A stretch of 64,000 nucleotides of DNA from a virus: IMG/VR virus record IMGVR_UViG_3300027763_002462, positions 1-64,000 of that record. One strand, given 5' to 3'. The first letter of the stretch is position 1. Each line of letters begins with the position of its first letter. The notes below the pieces were generated by a model, which ran no database searches, was not told the origin of the DNA, and saw nothing but the letters and a program-made list of their open reading frames with translations. The position numbers and the translations under genes were made by a program. Positions 62,940-64,000 of this stretch are shown here, piece after piece.

Positions 62940-62953
62940 TCACAATATTGTGA
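62940..62953. promoter_or_regulatory. 14-base palindrome before the DNA polymerase gene
   Basis: TCACAATATTGTGA is a perfect palindrome, 28 bases before the polymerase ATG and downstream of the TATTTAT motif. It could be an operator for a dimeric repressor or an mRNA hairpin; T4 gp43 is known to regulate its own translation. Confidence 0.5.
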
Positions 62954-62974
62954 AGTTCACCTTACTCATCTTAC

Positions 62975-62981
62975 ATAAATA
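62975..62981 (-). promoter_or_regulatory. TATTTAT motif upstream of the DNA polymerase gene
   Basis: CTATATTTATGTAAG in coding orientation, 63 bases before the ATG at 62911, the longest spacing of the set. Confidence 0.35.
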
Positions 62982-63006
62982 TAGAAAATTAAATTGGTTA
63001 ATCAAA

Positions 63007-63384
63007 TTAACAACAAGCAGTTTCTGAAATAAAACTATCTTGGATATTAATATAAAGTTCCTCTCTGATTGGTAGAATTAAATTCCCTTCGTCGTTTTTA
63101 ATTAAAAATTGACCTTGGTATCTACCAGGAGTATTTGTATCTCTTGCAGTAAATTTAAAATAAATGTAATACTCGGGGTCAGCACCTTCAGGTAAAATTA
63201 AATTTACAATTTCAGCAGGAGCAGAAACAATTTTAGGAATTCCAGTTTCTACCTCAACCATAGTGAAAAATATAGTAGAAACCTCCAAGTCTTGCATAAG
63301 TTGCAAATAACCTGACCTTCCGTCTTTTACAACCTGCATTTTTAATACAGGTAAAGTTGCATTCTTTTTTATATAAAATTCCAT
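63007..63384 (-). CDS. Small beta-sandwich virion protein, possibly BppU-N-like
   Basis: 125 residues. MEFYIKKNATLPVLKMQVVK, VSTIFFTMVEVETGIPKIVS, YYIYFKFTARDTNTPGRYQG and QFLIKNDEGNLILPIREELY form alternating beta strands with the G-x-Y-x-G turn that recalls the N-terminal domain of baseplate upper proteins (BppU). It ends in a Cys-Cys pair (SETACC). A TATTTAT motif lies only 4 bases before the ATG at 63384. The role is inferred as a structural or decoration protein; the family link is weak. Confidence 0.5.
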   Translation of the reverse strand: MEFYIKKNATLPVLKMQVVKDGRSGYLQLMQDLEVSTIFFTMVEVETGIPKIVSAPAEIVNLILPEGADPEYYIYFKFTARDTNTPGRYQGQFLIKNDEGNLILPIREELYINIQDSFISETACC

Positions 63385-63388
63385 AACA

Positions 63389-63395
63389 ATAAATA
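63389..63395 (-). promoter_or_regulatory. TATTTAT motif before the 125-residue gene
   Basis: GTATATTTATTGTTATGG in coding orientation, 4 bases before the ATG at 63384, again with a near-leaderless geometry. Confidence 0.45.
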
Positions 63396-63400
63396 TACTG

Positions 63401-64000
63401 TTATGATTCTTTACGCAGCTCTCTGTTATAATGTTCGAATCTATCGTGTTCTGTTGGTGTCATAAGTAACAACCCAGGGTACAACTCATCTTTTTTAACT
63501 AACTGATACATATGACTCATCCATGTTTGTTCAAACGGATGTGCCCATGTTGTATCTAAGAACATTTTTTTATTTCCTGGTCTACTAACAATCTGAGGCC
63601 AGTTACAATAATAAACGTCACCAACTGCATATGGAACACCCTTGTGGGATAACACAGCATTGAATTCTGTTTTTGGAGCATTAGGGTCAAGTCCCATTTC
63701 TGGAAGTCTTGGTTTACCTGGCCAAAACTCATCTCTTACATGTTGAGGAACATTGTACCAAGCCCACTGAGTTCCATTGTCTCCATAAAACTCAGAATAA
63801 TTCATCTTTAAAAAATCAAAATTTTCTTTCTTAATAATTTCTAAAGACTTTGTATATAAATTGGAAACATATCGATTGAATCCATTCCTACAAGATGTCC
63901 CTTCATTTGGAAAGAAGAACATATCGTCCTCAAAGAATAAATAATAATCTAAATCAGTTTTATCAAAATGTTCGGCAATCCATTGTCTACCACCACATAT
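63401..64000 (-). CDS. Glycosyltransferase-like protein, 5' part beyond window
   Basis: The frame is open from the right edge, so the N-terminus is missing; 199 residues are visible. The segment just inside the edge reads GGRQWIAEHFDKTDLDYYLF then FEDDMFFFPN, with a D-x-D-like E-D-D motif after beta strands, as in glycosyltransferases of GT-A fold. The rest (NYSEFYGDNGTQWAWYNVPQ, GVPYAVGDVYYCNWPQIVSR) is aromatic-rich. A start at an internal Met (63922) would cut through the motif, so the longer open frame is preferred. It could modify phage DNA bases, virion proteins or host surface sugars. Sugar and acceptor cannot be told from sequence. Confidence 0.6.
   Translation of the reverse strand: MCGGRQWIAEHFDKTDLDYYLFFEDDMFFFPNEGTSCRNGFNRYVSNLYTKSLEIIKKENFDFLKMNYSEFYGDNGTQWAWYNVPQHVRDEFWPGKPRLPEMGLDPNAPKTEFNAVLSHKGVPYAVGDVYYCNWPQIVSRPGNKKMFLDTTWAHPFEQTWMSHMYQLVKKDELYPGLLLMTPTEHDRFEHYNRELRKES

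Noticed and set aside
5171-63395. TATTTAT copies as ordinary T4 late promoters
   Set aside because: T4 late promoters read TATAAATA in the direction of transcription; here every upstream copy reads TATTTAT in that direction, on both strands.

Overview
This window looks like part of a large, AT-rich, T4-like myovirus (contractile-tailed phage) that infects a member of the Bacteroidota, probably a gliding Flavobacteriia-type host. The T4-like assignment rests on recognisable homologues of DNA polymerase (gp43), UvsX, DnaB-type helicase (gp41), RNase H-type exonuclease, gp32, NrdA/NrdB, tail sheath (gp18), tail tube (gp19), tape measure, gp25, gp6 and a gp13-type neck protein. The host inference rests on SprB-like repeats in a putative fibre protein, the near absence of Shine-Dalgarno sequences, and one early-type promoter that fits the Bacteroidota TTTG / TAnnTTTG pattern. 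Nearly all genes lie on the minus strand and are tightly packed. No intergenic gap exceeds 300 bases, and I found no tRNA, rRNA, CRISPR array or IS element.

Layout. (1) 1-15,317: the adsorption end of the tail, with a collagen-like G-X-Y fibre cut by the window edge, a mucin-like Thr/Pro-rich protein, an SprB-repeat protein, a PKD-domain protein and several unrecognised structural proteins. (2) 15,310-22,481: baseplate wedge, gp25 then gp6-like, then a 1586-residue protein with an internal hydrophobic hairpin. (3) 22,566-31,635: replication and nucleotide metabolism, read in the order gp32, HNH protein, unknown, UvsX, 5' exonuclease, unknown, helicase, NrdB, NrdA, ending in a strong terminator. 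(4) 31,730-55,266: tail tube, sheath, chaperone, tape measure and very large hub proteins (1686 and 2593 residues). (5) 55,322-60,136: a plus-strand block with an SNF2-type helicase, a superoxide dismutase fused to a nuclease-like domain, the gp13-type neck protein and a small protein. (6) 60,113-64,000: minus-strand DNA polymerase, a small protein and a glycosyltransferase-like gene cut by the right edge.

Regulation. The motif TATTTAT lies in coding orientation 4-63 bases before the first gene of almost every structural transcription unit, on both strands, and is absent from gp32. It is the reverse complement of the T4 late-promoter core. gp32 instead has TTTGACA, 17 bases, TATAATTG. I read this as a middle/early class and a late class of promoters. 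Most units are closed by simple hairpin terminators.

Most unusual content: the Mn-type superoxide dismutase fused to a PD-(D/E)XK-like domain under the late-type motif; a gp32 that has no zinc-finger cysteines but carries a bacterial SSB-type DSDLPF tip; a HAD enzyme between sheath and tube; a 55-residue ribbon-helix-helix gene divergent from the sheath; and a 59-residue ORF in the +1 frame at the end of the gp26-like gene, just before the tape measure. I also corrected several gene starts (5630, 31635, 55266) and recognised two genes open at the window edges.
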